Positions 47,362 to 57,993 of a stretch of 64,000 nucleotides of DNA are shown here, piece after piece. A program made the position numbers and the translations under genes. The stretch spans positions 35,356,906 through 35,420,905 of the forward strand of contig OX463818.1 of the NCBI GenBank assembly GCA_949825045.1, read 5' to 3'. Below the pieces are notes generated by a model, which was not told the DNA's origin, searched no databases, and saw only the letters and a program-made list of their open reading frames with translations. Within the stretch, counting starts at the first letter, position 1; every line of letters starts with the position of its first letter. Source of the DNA: Argyresthia goedartella. Its lineage: Eukaryota > Arthropoda > Insecta > Lepidoptera > Argyresthiidae.

Positions 47362-47967
47362 TCAAGATCGTCAAGTTACAACAAAAAAAAATACGCGATT
47401 CCAAATGTAACATCGATATCAAATCCTGTGGCTTTATTTATAAAATAAAGCTACAAGATACAATTTTACAAATCTAAACTGTAGTTCTGTTCTCTATTTA
47501 TGTACGAAATGACATCTAGAGATTTTGGCTCTGGCAGAATACCAGCGTCACAGATTCGTCTGTGATATTTCTGAGTCAGGCCATTTCATTGTCGCAGTAC
47601 CGTCAAAATACCATATAGTGATCTTTATCGTACCTGATTTATTTGTCTGTGTTAATTCTAATCATTATTTAGTTGTTTTATTTAATTTCTGTGTTATTTT
47701 ATTGTTGTGTAATTTATTTTCATTTAATTAAAAATTATAAGATTGTGTGTCACAAATATTTTATTCGTTAAAAATAGCACATGCACCTTCGTATCTTTTA
47801 TCAAAATCCACTTCAAATTGTAATTGTAATTTGAAAGAAATCATGTCAATACGAAGTAAAGCTATTGGAAATAATGGCAAGAAAGAGCACATTTCTGTTA
47901 GTTGCAGTTAGACTTGTGAATTTGCATGGAGCTGCTCATTAAGCAGTGATCGTCGCGTCGTCATTAG
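47362..47967. other. AT-rich interval, no gene seen
   Basis: TTTATAAAATAAAGCTACAAG near 47438 could be part of a retrotransposon end. Nothing firm was seen. Confidence 0.35.
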
Positions 47968-48380
47968 CGTTTCTATACGCCCCTAGACACGTTCTAGGAT
48001 CCTGTCAGTAGATATTCACTGGCCAACGTTTCTATCTGCCCCTAGACACGTTCTAGGATCCTGTCAGTAGATATTCACTGGCCAACGTTTCTATCTGCCC
48101 CTAGACACGTTCTAGGATCCTGTCAGTAGATATTCACTGGCCAACGTTTCTATCTGCCCCTAGACACGTTCTAGGATCCTGTCAGTAGATATTCACTGGC
48201 CAACGTTTCTATCTGCCCCTAGACACGTTCTAGGATCCTGTCAGTAGATATTCACTGGCCAACGTTTCTATCTGCCCCTAGACACGTTCTAGGATCCTGT
48301 CAGTAGATATTCACTGGCCAACGTTTCTATCTGCCCCTAGACACGTTCTAGGATCCTGTCAGTAGATATTCACTGGCCAA
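47968..48380. repeat. 59-bp tandem array, exactly seven units
   Basis: Units of 59 bp start CGTTTCTATCTGCCCCTAGA and end ATTCACTGGCCAA. All units read identically except the first, which has TACG in place of TCTG. Each unit holds the inverted arms CCTAGA and TCTAGG around CACGT. Confidence 0.97.
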
Positions 48381-48457
48381 CATTTCTGAAGGACTCAGAC
48401 CGCTTGGACACAATCACAGTTGCGGTAGTAACAAACATAGGGTCACCCTTTTTTCAT

Positions 48458-48552
48458 ATGGGGTGGCAGAGCTGCGTGGGTTATTCAATACCTCATTTTA
48501 CATGACTAGCCAATTGCCGTAGCCATAGAATTTTCTCACGATGTTTTCCATC
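48458..48552 (-). mobile_element. SINE-1 fragment, reverse orientation
   Basis: GGTTATTCAATACCTCATTT, GACTAGCCAATTGCCGTAGC and TTTTCTCACGATGTTTTCC are the reverse of the SINE-1 body. Confidence 0.75.
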
Positions 48553-48740
48553 AGGATTAGAACTTCCGTAGGTATAAGTCGTCTCCTGTGAATTTCATAA
48601 ATTTTAATGATGACGTACATAAGGTAATATTTTATTATTCGTACCAATTAACATTATACGGGTAATGTTTTTTTTAATAAGTATTTTTTTCTTTATTCTC
48701 ATTTTATTTTATATATTTTATGAATTGTGTTTGACATCAA

Positions 48741-49006
48741 CGACCCGAATAGCCGAGTCGGCAGTGACCCTGCCTTCGAAGCCAAGGGTCCCGGGTTCGA
48801 GTCCCGGTGGGGGCTAATATTTGTTTGACGAGAACGAATGTTTGTACCCTAGTCATGGTTGTTTATCTATCAAAGTATAATATTTATCTATATAAGTTTG
48901 TGTATCGTTGTCTAGTATTCAAGATACAGGGAATCCTAGTTTGGGGCTAGATCAATGTGTATCAATATATCCATATAATAGTTTTCAAGATATTATTATT
49001 AATATT
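48741..49006 (+). mobile_element. SINE-2, full copy with altered tail
   Basis: The head CGACCCGAATAGCCGAGTCG contains an A box variant (TAGCCGAGTCGG) that still fits TRGCNNARYNGG, and a perfect B box. The body is complete to GGGGCTAGATCAATGTGT, after which an unrelated 35-bp stretch precedes the ATT microsatellite. Confidence 0.9.
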
Positions 49007-49389
49007 ATGTCTTATAAAACAATACTGGTCAGCATTGAGATTTGAACGCGCATCTACCGCATGACAGCATGAAAAATAACAGAACCTGTTTACGCCAGTG
49101 TCGCGCGAACGCATCCATCGGGCGTGTTGGCCAGTGCGTGGTCGTATGCAATGAGTGTTCATGTTAAAGGTAATATGTATAATCCGGTATTCTATACAAT
49201 CCCCAGGCAATGTATACATATCTCATGGACCAACTGATAAATTCGGGCATTATGAACAATGTCCGGACATCATGAATAATGACAAACTACTTTGGGCAAA
49301 GTTAATAATTATAACTTAAACTTCCTTATTTATCGCTTTGCCCAGACATTATGAATATTGCCATGTGGGTTTCGGGCAATGTGATAACA

Positions 49390-49470
49390 CAGATTCTATC
49401 AGGGAAAACACTGCGGTAACTTAGGTGAAGGGTTTATCCTTCGTGTTAGGTTGAACATGTAAAAACAACA
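49390..49470 (-). repeat. Family B core segment, reverse
   Basis: AACACTGCGGTAACTTAGGT, GAAGGGTTTATCCTTCGTGT and TAGGTTGAACATGTAAAAAC match the B core without its terminal arms. Confidence 0.75.
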
Positions 49471-49550
49471 ATATTAAGTACCAATGAAAAGAAACATTGT
49501 TCTGCCCCATAGGTGATGGGCATTATATAAAATGCCCGAGCGATTTGATT

Positions 49551-50065
49551 ATTCCAAATTCCAAATTCCAAATGTCTTTATTACTGTAGATATTGACATA
49601 TACTCAGCAATCGTCATTTTTTGCCACTTCTCTACATTGGACCACTGTGGAAGAAGAAGGACGTAGAAACTCCCACAGATTGATTTTTAGATCTCTTTTA
49701 TAAATAGGTTGTGCTTAACTAATACAATTATGTTTTTTTATTTTATTTAATAAGCAGGCAATAATAAATAATTACAAAATTATTAACAGCAAGGTCTGTG
49801 TTGAGCTAGATTAACCCCATACAGTCCTGTCATTTAAGTAATCTTGAACATTGTAATATCCCTTTTTCGACAAAGTCGCTTTATCATGGATTTTAAATTC
49901 CTCAAATGGCAATTTCAAGATCTCCAGAGGTATCTTGTTGTAGTAGAGAATGCACTGACCCTTGAAAGAATTGCTAACCTTCGCGAGTCTAAACCGGGGC
50001 GCAAGTAGTCTGTGATTATTTCTTAGGTTAACATTACAGCTATCGCTAAGTTTGGGATAAGTTTC
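49551..50065 (-). mobile_element. Non-LTR retrotransposon 3' fragment (same family as 53373)
   Basis: It starts with an AATTCCA repeat, then ATGTCTTTATTACTGTAGAT, TTTTTGCCACTTCTCTACAT, TGGACCACTGTGGAAGAAG and, further in, AACATTGTAATATCCCTTTT and CTAAACCGGGGCGCAAGTAG. The order is the same as at 53373-53850. The translated remnant corresponds to the reverse-transcriptase C-terminus. The insertion splits the GGGCATTAT-rich region. Confidence 0.85.
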
Positions 50066-50694
50066 GCTATTCTAAGTGTTGTTATCACACTGTCCTCTCA
50101 TTTGGGCATTATTCAAACTGCGCGGGCATTGTTTATAATGACCTATTAATTACATGCTGCGTAGTATATAGAATGCCTAAAACGTGAAGGTATTGTATGA
50201 AATATTATTTATTTCATACTTTGCCTAGGTAATCTTTAAAATGTTTGCTTATAACTATTACTTAAGACAAACTAGTTTATCTAACACAATAATAAAAAAT
50301 AATATAAATATACCTAAATTTTTAAGATTCTTATTAAACACCACTCACTCACATCCCATCACACACACACCCACACTAACCCGCACACACTTATACATAC
50401 ATTTTTCAGTACTCACAATGAGGACCTTTATACACTTCGCATATATAAGTAAACCACAATCGTAAATGAGCGACAATGTCTAGTTTTATTATGTATACCA
50501 AAATGAGAGAGCCCCAACTCCCAGGATATAGGTAACACTAGTTTAGTATTTGGATGATCTTTAAGATCTAACTATCATACCTATTACTAGACCTAAGACT
50601 GTCTCCTACAATTTATGTACATAGGTTAAGTTAGATAAATAAATGCTAAATAAATTCTAAAACCGAATGCGCAGCCGGTAATGCATGTAAAAGC

Positions 50695-50810
50695 GTACAA
50701 CACTGCAGTAGCTTAGGTGAAGGGTAAAGAACCCCCTTCATCTAAAGCGATGCGAAGCCCCCTTTGTCCTTCGTGTTAGGTTGAACATTTAAGAACAACA
50801 AAAAATTACT
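50695..50810 (-). repeat. Family B core segment, reverse
   Basis: AACACTGCAGTAGCTTAGGT, GAAGGGTAAAG, GCGATGCGAAGCCCCCTTTG and TCCTTCGTGTTAGGTTGAAC are the B core; the terminal arms are missing. Confidence 0.78.
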
Positions 50811-50814
50811 TTAA

Positions 50815-51240
50815 CATAAAATTAATTATTATTAGTTTATTATCCAGAATTATACAATTCTACATTCTAAATCAATTGATAAAATTAAAATTACAAAACA
50901 ATTAAATTACAACACATACAATACAATACAATACAATTAAATTGGTCTATGATATTCACTCCACTTAAGATGGATAGGACTAGCACTCCATTCACGCACT
51001 GCACTAATTATGTGATTGTCAGAGCTGAAGACCCTGGCGCGTTGTGCGTGGGTGCGCTGGCGCAACAGCGCGGCCCAGCCCGGCGCCCTCCCCGCGCAGA
51101 ACATCTCGCTCGCACTGCAGGCGCGGGGCAGGCGGAACATGGCGCGCCACGCGTTATTGTATTGCACACGGATACGGTTAATGTTGGCTTGTGTGTACTT
51201 GCTCCACAGCTCCACAGTATACACGCAACTAAGTATACAT
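50815..51240 (-). pseudogene. Non-LTR reverse transcriptase C-terminal fragment, GC-rich
   Basis: The minus strand is open for about 95 codons (51224 to 50937). It reads VELWSKYTQANINRIRVQYN, then NAWRAMFRLPRACSASEMFC and APGWAALLRQR. This matches the C-terminal region after the reverse-transcriptase domain in a recognised group of insect LINEs (LW..YTQ....RVQYNNA.R...GLPR..SAS.MF). An AT-rich tail with CAATA repeats lies at 50815-50936 as the 3' UTR. The fragment is 5'-truncated near 51240, and the catalytic part is absent. GC content is far above the neighbourhood, suggesting a relatively young insertion. Confidence 0.82.
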
Positions 51241-51324
51241 AAAATATTTTACAGGTAAAGTATGTAATTGACATTCATATTAATAATATTTCATACATTT
51301 CCTGAACGCCCCAGGTGTCATATA

Positions 51325-51848
51325 TGTCGCAGTTGGTTGGTTAAATCAGACACTTAACTGACTCTCTAGACCGTTAATTAAATGCCGACGTTTAACCAAG
51401 TCACTAGCATTTTGATTTAAAAAGCATCGTCGAAAACGTTTAACAATCTGTCTTACCGAAAGCCGGCGTGTTGGAAAACAAGATGGCGTCACGACAACAG
51501 CTGATTTGCACAGCTTATATCAGGACAAAACATTGCGGTAGCTAAGGTGTTAGTGTCCTTTGTGTTAGGTTGAACATGTAAGAACAACAAAAAATACTTA
51601 AAACATAATTAAGTACACATTAAAAAATATTTATATTGTATCGTAGGATTATATTTTTATTATATTATTATTTATATATTTTTATTTATATTATTATTAT
51701 ATTGTTGCCTAGGAACGTTTAGACAACTCGTTAAAAGTTTCTTTCACTCACTTGTCTGACGGAATTTTAGTACTTGGTTAAACGTCGGCATTTAATTATC
51801 GGTCTAGAGAGTTAGTTAAGTGTCTGATTTAACCAACCAACGGCGACA
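51325..51848. mobile_element. 524-bp MITE (family H) with about 85-bp TIRs and TA target duplication
   Basis: The left arm TGTCGCAGTTGGTTGGTTAA, ATCAGACACTTAACTGACTC, TCTAGACCGTTAATTAAATG and CCGACGTTTAACCAAG is matched by the reverse complement of 51765-51848 with only a few differences. TA is on each side (51323-51324 and 51849-51850). The interior is non-coding and includes a B-core segment at 51526-51600. Confidence 0.88.
51526..51600 (-). repeat. Family B core segment inside MITE H
   Basis: AAAACATTGCGGTAGCTAAG, TGTCCTTTGTGTTAGGTTGA and ACATGTAAGAACAACAAAAA match the B core. Confidence 0.75.
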
Positions 51849-51885
51849 TATACATTGCCTAGGTATTGTATAGAATACCTGCATT

Positions 51886-52334
51886 ACACAGATTGCCGGT
51901 AAGTTACACTTGCTTGCATGTCCGCGGGCGCTCTTGCCGCTAAGTGTATCCCCTGCATTACTGTAAGGGTGCGAATACATGACGCTGCTTGTGATGAGAT
52001 GAACATCTCAAAGGCCTACCGGCGTCACTGATAAATTAACTAAACTAATTAAGGACAATAGTATGCCTACACTTAGAATGTAAGGTAACAGGACAAGAGC
52101 TGTCGGATGTCAAGCCGTCAGTTTAGTTCTTTAGTTGTTGAGTACTTATAAATGTTACTTGAGTATAATATGGGTATTTTTACAAGCTTTTATTTATGGT
52201 ACTTTTGCTTAATTTCATTTCGGGTATTTGTAGCCCACGTGTTTTTGTATTGTTGCATTTACCCTCGCTTTTAGCATTTCTTTGATGCATCAGGTAACAA
52301 TTAGTATCTGCATTTTTGTGTACAAATAAAGAAA
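51886..52334. other. Interval with no recognised gene
   Basis: Nothing recognised beyond moderate GC at 51910-52030. Confidence 0.35.
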
Positions 52335-52550
52335 GGCTGGTATTTAATCGCACATAAAAATACTGATTTTCAGAGCAAAAAAGGATTAGCAAAAACACTT
52401 ATTATGTTTTATATATTTTATTCAGTATTAAGTATTTTTTGTTGATCTTACATGTTTAACCTACCTTCGCTTAGCTCACCCCCTTTACCCTTCACCGAGC
52501 TACCGCAGCATTTTGCTGCGCAAAACAGTATTTTTGATTTGCATTTTAAT
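52335..52550 (+). mobile_element. MITE family B, copy 4, uninterrupted long form
   Basis: GGCTGGTATTTAATCGCACA with AAAAATACTGATTTTCAGAG on the left and CAAAACAGTATTTTTGATTT with GCATTTTAAT on the right are inverted repeats. The AT-rich left interior (TTTTATATATTTTATTCAG) shows the pre-insertion site for the family A element nested at 35471. Confidence 0.85.
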
Positions 52551-53372
52551 TATTATTATATTATTATTATTATTATAATATTTCTTATAAAGAAATCATG
52601 TTTAAGTATTGATTTGTTATTGTCATTACATTTGTTTTAAAAATGACAAATTAACCTGAATAAAATGAAGTGGCATGTAACCCCTTCTTCACACGCAGGC
52701 AGGCTGTGTTCGCGAGCGGCGACGATAGATGGCCGCTTTTAGCCGCGCACGGCACAGCTCCGGCGACATCAAACGATAAAACCACGATATCGAGCCAAAT
52801 AAATAAACACGCCACAAATAATCCTGCCAAACCGATATAACGTGATAAAACAGCACAAATAAATTACTCTTTTATTCCCCTTTAAGTGCACTTATGTATA
52901 ATATCGTCCATTTTTTAAGTCCCTTTCATTAATTCTGATAAGGCCTTTGGTTTCATTTGTCTTTTGGGAGTATTTTTTTAAACCGGCCTTGTTGAGTACT
53001 CGAACTGCTGCAGATTATAAAACGTTTAGTTTTTAATTGCTCAATAAAACATTAAGTCGAAATAAAATCGTACTATGTTTTATTAAGAAAATCACGTGTA
53101 ACGTTAATGTTTAGTGAACATTTTACATTTTATGTCGTAAGGAAACGTTTTAATGTTGTTAATGGTCTAAAAAGAAGTTGATAAGAAAGGCGTTAAAAGA
53201 AGATCATCAGCAAGTCATTTATGGATGACTTTGAGTTCGTATGCTAACATTCTAATGTGCGTTTCAGCTTTAAATTCCCTCTGCCGATAAATTGGTAGCA
53301 ATTAAACCAGGGCTGTTAGCTTCTGAAAAATGTGATAAATGTTGAAAACAGGTTCAAGAGTTCAAGTGTTAA
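52551..53372. other. Interval with no recognised gene
   Basis: An ATT microsatellite follows the MITE. GC rises at 52690-52760 without an open frame. Confidence 0.35.
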
Positions 53373-54390
53373 AATTTCTTTATTACTGTAGATATTTACA
53401 TATACTTAGCAAACGACATTTTTTGCCTCTTCTCTACGTTGGACCACTGTGGAAGAAGCAGGGCGAAGTAACTCCCACAGATTCATTTTTAGTCCTCTTT
53501 CAAAATTGGTTATGTTAAACTAATACAAATATTACAATATTAATTATTATAATCAATAAACAGGAATAAATAATTGCAAAATTATTAACAGCAAGGTTGG
53601 TGTTGAGTTATATTAACCCCCATAACGTCCCGTCATTTAGGTAATCTTGAACATTGTAATATCCCATTTTCGAGAAAGTCGCTTTAACATGCTTTTTAAA
53701 TTGCTCAAATGGCAATTTAAAAATCTCCAGTGGTATCCTATTGTAGTAGTGAATGCACTTGAAATAATTGCTAACCTTCTCGAGTCTAAAGCGGGGCGCA
53801 ACTAGTCTGTGATTATTTCTTAGGTTTATCTATCGCTATGTTTGGAAAATATTGTAAGGTATACATGCGGACATACATTATATTTTCGAAAATAAATTTA
53901 CTAGCTACAGTTAGTATGTCAATTTCTTTAAAAAGCTCTCTTAAGGAGTTTGTTGCTTTTTAAATTATAAATTGCTTGAATAGCTCTTTTGTGTAAAATA
54001 AAAATAGTTATATATCCGCTGCTTTTCCACACAACAAGATGACACTATACCATAGGACATGACACTATGAAAGTAACTAAAATATACTAGCCTAGATGTA
54101 GCCACATCCGTGTTTTTTCTGATGTTCCTAACAGCGTTAGCCGCAGAACTTAATTTAAGGTAATTTATATATGTAGGGGCCCTACTGCAATTTACTTTCA
54201 ATGGTTATTCCAAGAAACTTCGTATCATTTACTTATTATAACGCGTTGTGAACCAATTCGAGGTTAAAGACAATACACCATTAACATCATCAAAATATAT
54301 TTTTTTCATTCAACTTTGAATACCAGTGAATCATTTGCAAACAATACTATGTCAGGCAATTTCTCCACCATGAAGGGCAGATCGTTAATA
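53373..54390 (-). pseudogene. Non-LTR reverse transcriptase, C-terminal half, broken
   Basis: Read from 54390 downward the minus strand gives INDLPFMVEKLPDIVLFAND, in which the usual catalytic DD of the reverse-transcriptase box is altered (AND). Then come KLSSAANAVRNIRK-like and VYFSYFHSVMSYG motifs (54150-54040), RELFKEIDILTVASKFIFEN (about 53940) and the C-terminal tail. Stops and frameshifts are frequent. The 3' UTR (CCACTGTGGAAGAAGCAGGG reversed, CTTTATTACTGTAGATATTT) ends at 53373. A mariner lies directly upstream at 54391, so the element continues on its other side at 55495. It encodes no functional enzyme. Confidence 0.85.
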
Positions 54391-55494
54391 CACAGTCAGG
54401 TCATAAGTTCTGTCACACAATAAAAACTATTGAATTTAGAACGCTGGCCACAAAAAAGTTTATTGAATTCGAATTTAGAATTTTTCATGAAAATAAAAAT
54501 GTGTACTTTTTAGAATTTTCCCCATTTTTAAATATGGAGTGGACACTTAAAGAAGACCGTGTCGCAGTTATTGCGTTGCATCGTTACGGTTACGCGCCAA
54601 TTCAGATTTTCGACTTACTGAAAAATTTGAATATTACCAAAAGATTCGTTTATCGTACCATAAAACGATACAATGAAGACTCTAGTGTAGATGACAGGTC
54701 AAGAAGTGGTCGCCCTCGCTCTGTTAGGACTCCAGCAGTGATAAAAGCTGTGAAGGCGCGAATTCAAAGAAATCCCATACGTAAGCAGAAACTGTTGGCC
54801 CTTCAGATGGGGTTAAGCAGGACCACGGTGAAAAGGGTGATAAATGAAGACTTAGGGCTTAGGGCATATCGAAGAAAAACAGGACATTGTTTGGACGCTC
54901 GTTTAATGGACCTGAGACTAAAGAGATGTCGCGCTTTGTTGAAGCGGTACGCGGGAAAAAAGCATCGGGAAATTCTTTTTTCGGATGAAAAAAATTTCAT
55001 CGTGGAAGAGAGCTACAACAAACAAAATGATAAGGTGTAAGCACACAGCAGTGAAGAAGCGAGCAACCGTATTCCGCGTGTCCAACGAGGTCATTTTCCA
55101 TCCTCGCTCATGGTTTGGTTGGGAGTCTCTTATTGAGACTTAACTGAGTTACATTTTTGTGAAAAAAGGCGTAAAAACGAATGCAGTTGTGTATCAAAAT
55201 ACAGTCCTCAAGAACCCTGTGGAACCTGTTTCTCATAACATGTTTAATAACAGGCACTGGGTATTCCAACAAGATTCTGCGCCAGCTCATAGAGCGAAAA
55301 GCACACAAGACTGGCTGGCGGCGCGTGAAATCGACTTCATCCGGCAGGAAGACTGGCCCTCCTCCAGTCCAGATTTGAGTCCGTTAGATTACAAGATATG
55401 GCAACACTTGGAGGAAAAGGCCTGCTCAAAGCCTCATCCTGATTTGGAGTCACTCAAGGCATCCTTGATTAAGGCAGCCGCCGCTATGTTGTGA
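54391..55494 (+). mobile_element. DD37D mariner element, 3'-truncated, inserted in a LINE
   Basis: The 5' terminus CACAGTCAGGTCATAAGTTC follows TA at 54389-54390, inside the reverse transcriptase. The transposase gene starts at 54534. A 3' terminal inverted repeat (GAACTTATGACC) is not found downstream; similarity stops at 55494 and LINE sequence resumes. A deletion across the junction is the simplest reading. Confidence 0.88.
54534..55494 (+). pseudogene. mariner transposase (DD37D), disrupted
   Basis: The protein cuts and pastes its own element. It starts at ATG 54534 (MEWTLKEDRVAVIALHRYGY), followed by a helix-turn-helix region with DDRSRSGRPRSVRT (the GRP linker), a second helix-turn-helix (LGLSRTTVKRV-like), and the first catalytic Asp in FSDEK (about 54980). 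A stop at 55038-55040, a second near 55132 and a one-base insertion in an A tract near 55165 break the frame. The second part (to 55494) has the other two catalytic residues, in QQDSAPAH and SPDLSPLDYKIW, with 37 residues between them, hence DD37D. The C-terminus is missing. DD37D elements of this type are known from the silkworm and relatives. Confidence 0.9.
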
Positions 55495-55620
55495 GTACAT
55501 TGGTGAAGAATGTTTCGAAAGCTCGAGCTACCTCAGCGTTGGATTTAACAACATCATTGCTTATCTTTAAGCAGAAATCATTGTCCCTTGGTATAACTTT
55601 GCCAGTTTCACGGTTTGACT
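55495..55620 (-). pseudogene. Upstream part of the interrupted non-LTR reverse transcriptase
   Basis: The minus strand from about 55612 reads ETGKVIPRDNDFCLKISNDV, then NAEVARAFETFFTNV, a pattern typical of the segment just before the reverse-transcriptase domain (VA..FN.FF..V). It is collinear with 53373-54390, but about 200 residues of the domain between them are absent. Confidence 0.7.
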
Positions 55621-55913
55621 AACTCATACTATAAATCTTTATATACGATGCCTGTTGCCATGCTGTAGATAACCTGCTACCCTTTTAAGAAAGCGGGGAA
55701 TGGTAATGTTAATCTGGTAACCGGATATTACAATTGCCAATTTTTTTCGTGACCGTTGCCAGTTGTGCACTAGAGCAAACTTAATGGCGAAGGGAATTTA
55801 AAACTGAAAACGCACTCTACACTCACTGATTATGAAGTCTAGACAAATCCTTTAAAAAAATATCGAAATTAAAACTTCGAATTACAAATGAGTTATCCTC
55901 ATCATCATCCTTG
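55621..55913. other. Interval with no recognised gene
   Basis: This may be more of the same LINE, but I could not read further coding sequence. Confidence 0.3.
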
Positions 55914-56442
55914 AATTGCTCCCCTCCGTCAAATATGGCGAGGGGGGTGATGGCTGGTCCAGAAGTCAAACTCGTGAACGGGTGCTGCTTGTGGGGGACT
56001 GCTCCAGTCTGGTGTTTCATAAGCTATGTTCATTACAGCTTTTGTTTGGTCTTATTTATTTCTTTTGTAAAATTGTAATTTGGGACATCTTAGGGGGAGT
56101 TATAGATATGCTATTATAATATTGTCATTAGATTAGATGATTGTTATATTCATATTGTAAAAAATATAACACGAAAATTGAACACATGACATCCTCTCAG
56201 AGTTTCTTAGTGCTATCCTTCTCTGACGGGCGTATTCCCGAAGCGTTAAATCTCGCACAGTAAAGGGTAACTACAGAGTTAATATAGTTTCCCTTTCCTG
56301 AGCGAGATTCAGCCATGAATCAGAACTTGAAAGGGAAATTTCCTTTTTCAAACTCAAACCACAATCAGTTATTTATTAGTTTAGGAGATTATATTTGATG
56401 TGGCCTACTTACAATAAATTAATTGAGTTTCGAGTTTGAGTT
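55914..56442 (+). repeat. Dispersed repeat, family F, copy 2
   Basis: This aligns with 11468-12160 in the same block order. It is shorter because the spacers between blocks differ. Confidence 0.7.
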
Positions 56443-57583
56443 TTCCGACTTATCTTGGCCGCACTGTGCCGCTGCCACACCGTATGGGAAAAGGCGCGTC
56501 ATTTTTTTGTAACACGCGTCACTCCCTACCCCGCAATCCGCCAGTAGAAATGAATTTGTACTTACCTGTACATTTTATTACTGACCACTTTCACAATAAA
56601 TAAATCAGCAGTCTATAGGACATTCGAGCGTCAATAATAATAAAATGTTTTTATTAACATTGAAAAAAGCAAAATCAAAACGAAGCGCAACAAAAAGAAA
56701 TGGTTTCCCGCGCAAATAGCCTTCACTCAAACCGCAACCGACGTTTCGAGTTTTTAAAACTTTCGCAGGCCCAGGCTCGGGATCTTTCAGCCCGCGGCTG
56801 TAGAGGTCTCATATCCACTCGGGATTTATCGTTTTCTCTGCTTTTGTTTACACAGTCGGTTTGTTATTGGCGCAGAGACACCGGCGTGTAATTAATTTCA
56901 GCGTTTAACCGGCGCTCGCAGTCGTGAGGCTGTTTATTTAGGAGCTAGGCGCGGCGGCGAATTGCGATTTGCTCATATCATGGCGATGGCAATAAGCGTA
57001 AGAGCAAATTAATTAGTTTTATTAGGCTCACAAGTAGAAAAAGAAGTTACTCGATAAACTAAACAATCGATAGGTTTTATTTATTATCGGTATGTCAAAT
57101 TGAAGAATGCAAAATTTCCCTTTCTTTAAACGCCATTCTTATATAAAAATAATCTCAGTTTTTTTTTGGAGGTTAATCAAACATAAGATGTGTTGAGTCG
57201 CAGCTCTACAGTAACCCTTATCGTGACGTCACGCGCTCTCTCGCCATGAGAGTATCCGCTATTTATTGCTTTTCAATTGCTCCGGCCATTTCATTTACTT
57301 TATTTTCATTTACTTCGGCTATTTTACTTTATTGGCGGCAGCCGCTCGTATATCCCGCCTGTGAACACCGAGGCACAGACAAGCGATTTTAATTATTGAT
57401 TTACTTATACTTTCACTGAGTAGTTAATTATTACGTTTGCATGGTTGGAGCTAGATCACGGTCAGTTAGAACTGGATAAATATGGGTGTGGTTTAAAACT
57501 AAGGTAAATTCTTGGAAAAAATGCATGACATAACAGCCGATAAGAAAATTCTCATTTCAAATAATACAAAGTAAACTAATGTT
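56443..57583. other. Mixed interval, no gene assigned
   Basis: GC-rich patches lie at 56730-56960 and 57215-57370. The second contains GTGACGTCAC and could be regulatory. No coding or splice evidence was seen. Confidence 0.35.
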
Positions 57584-57820
57584 ATAATACCTTGGACACT
57601 ATTTACACACATTGATCTAGCCCCAAACTAGGATTCCGTGTATCTTGGATACTAGACAACGATACACATACTTATATAGATAATTTTTATACTTAGATAG
57701 ATAAACAACCATGACTAGGGTACAAACATCCGTTCTCATCAAACAAATATTTACCCCCACCGGGATTCGAACCCGGGACCTTCGTAGGCAAGGTCACTGC
57801 CCACTCGGCCATTCGGGTCG
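57584..57820 (-). mobile_element. SINE-2, reverse orientation
   Basis: The tail (TAATACCTTGGACAC) is at the left and the head (GACGACCCGAATGGCCGAGT) at the right. The B box is GGTTCGAATCC. About 8 bp near the anticodon-loop region are missing compared with 46609. Confidence 0.88.
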
Positions 57821-57993
57821 TCAAATTCGGGTCGTGTACTTTCGTCACTGTGCTGTGCGTACCGTACTATATGTATGTGTATAGCCACCATGAGCAAACA
57901 TTTTCTGACGTCACGACTTGGCTTGTATTGTGGACTTGGAATCTTTTCCTGAGCTGTCTGTGTAACTCGGAGTTCGGCTTGCTTGTGATTCAC

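Larger units (their letters stand above)
49176..51885. mobile_element. Candidate composite element bounded by inverted sequence
   Basis: GGTATTCTATACAATCCCCAGGCAATGTATA at the left (about 49176-49208) has a close reverse complement at about 51851-51885. Inside, many short inverted motifs of the form GGGCATTAT...AATGCCC occur (49240-49280, 49340-49385, 49507-49530, 50100-50150, 50160). Later insertions account for much of the 2.7 kb: a LINE end (49551-50065), B-core pieces, a reverse-transcriptase fragment (50815-51240) and MITE H. No transposase was recognised. The boundary call is inference. Confidence 0.4.
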
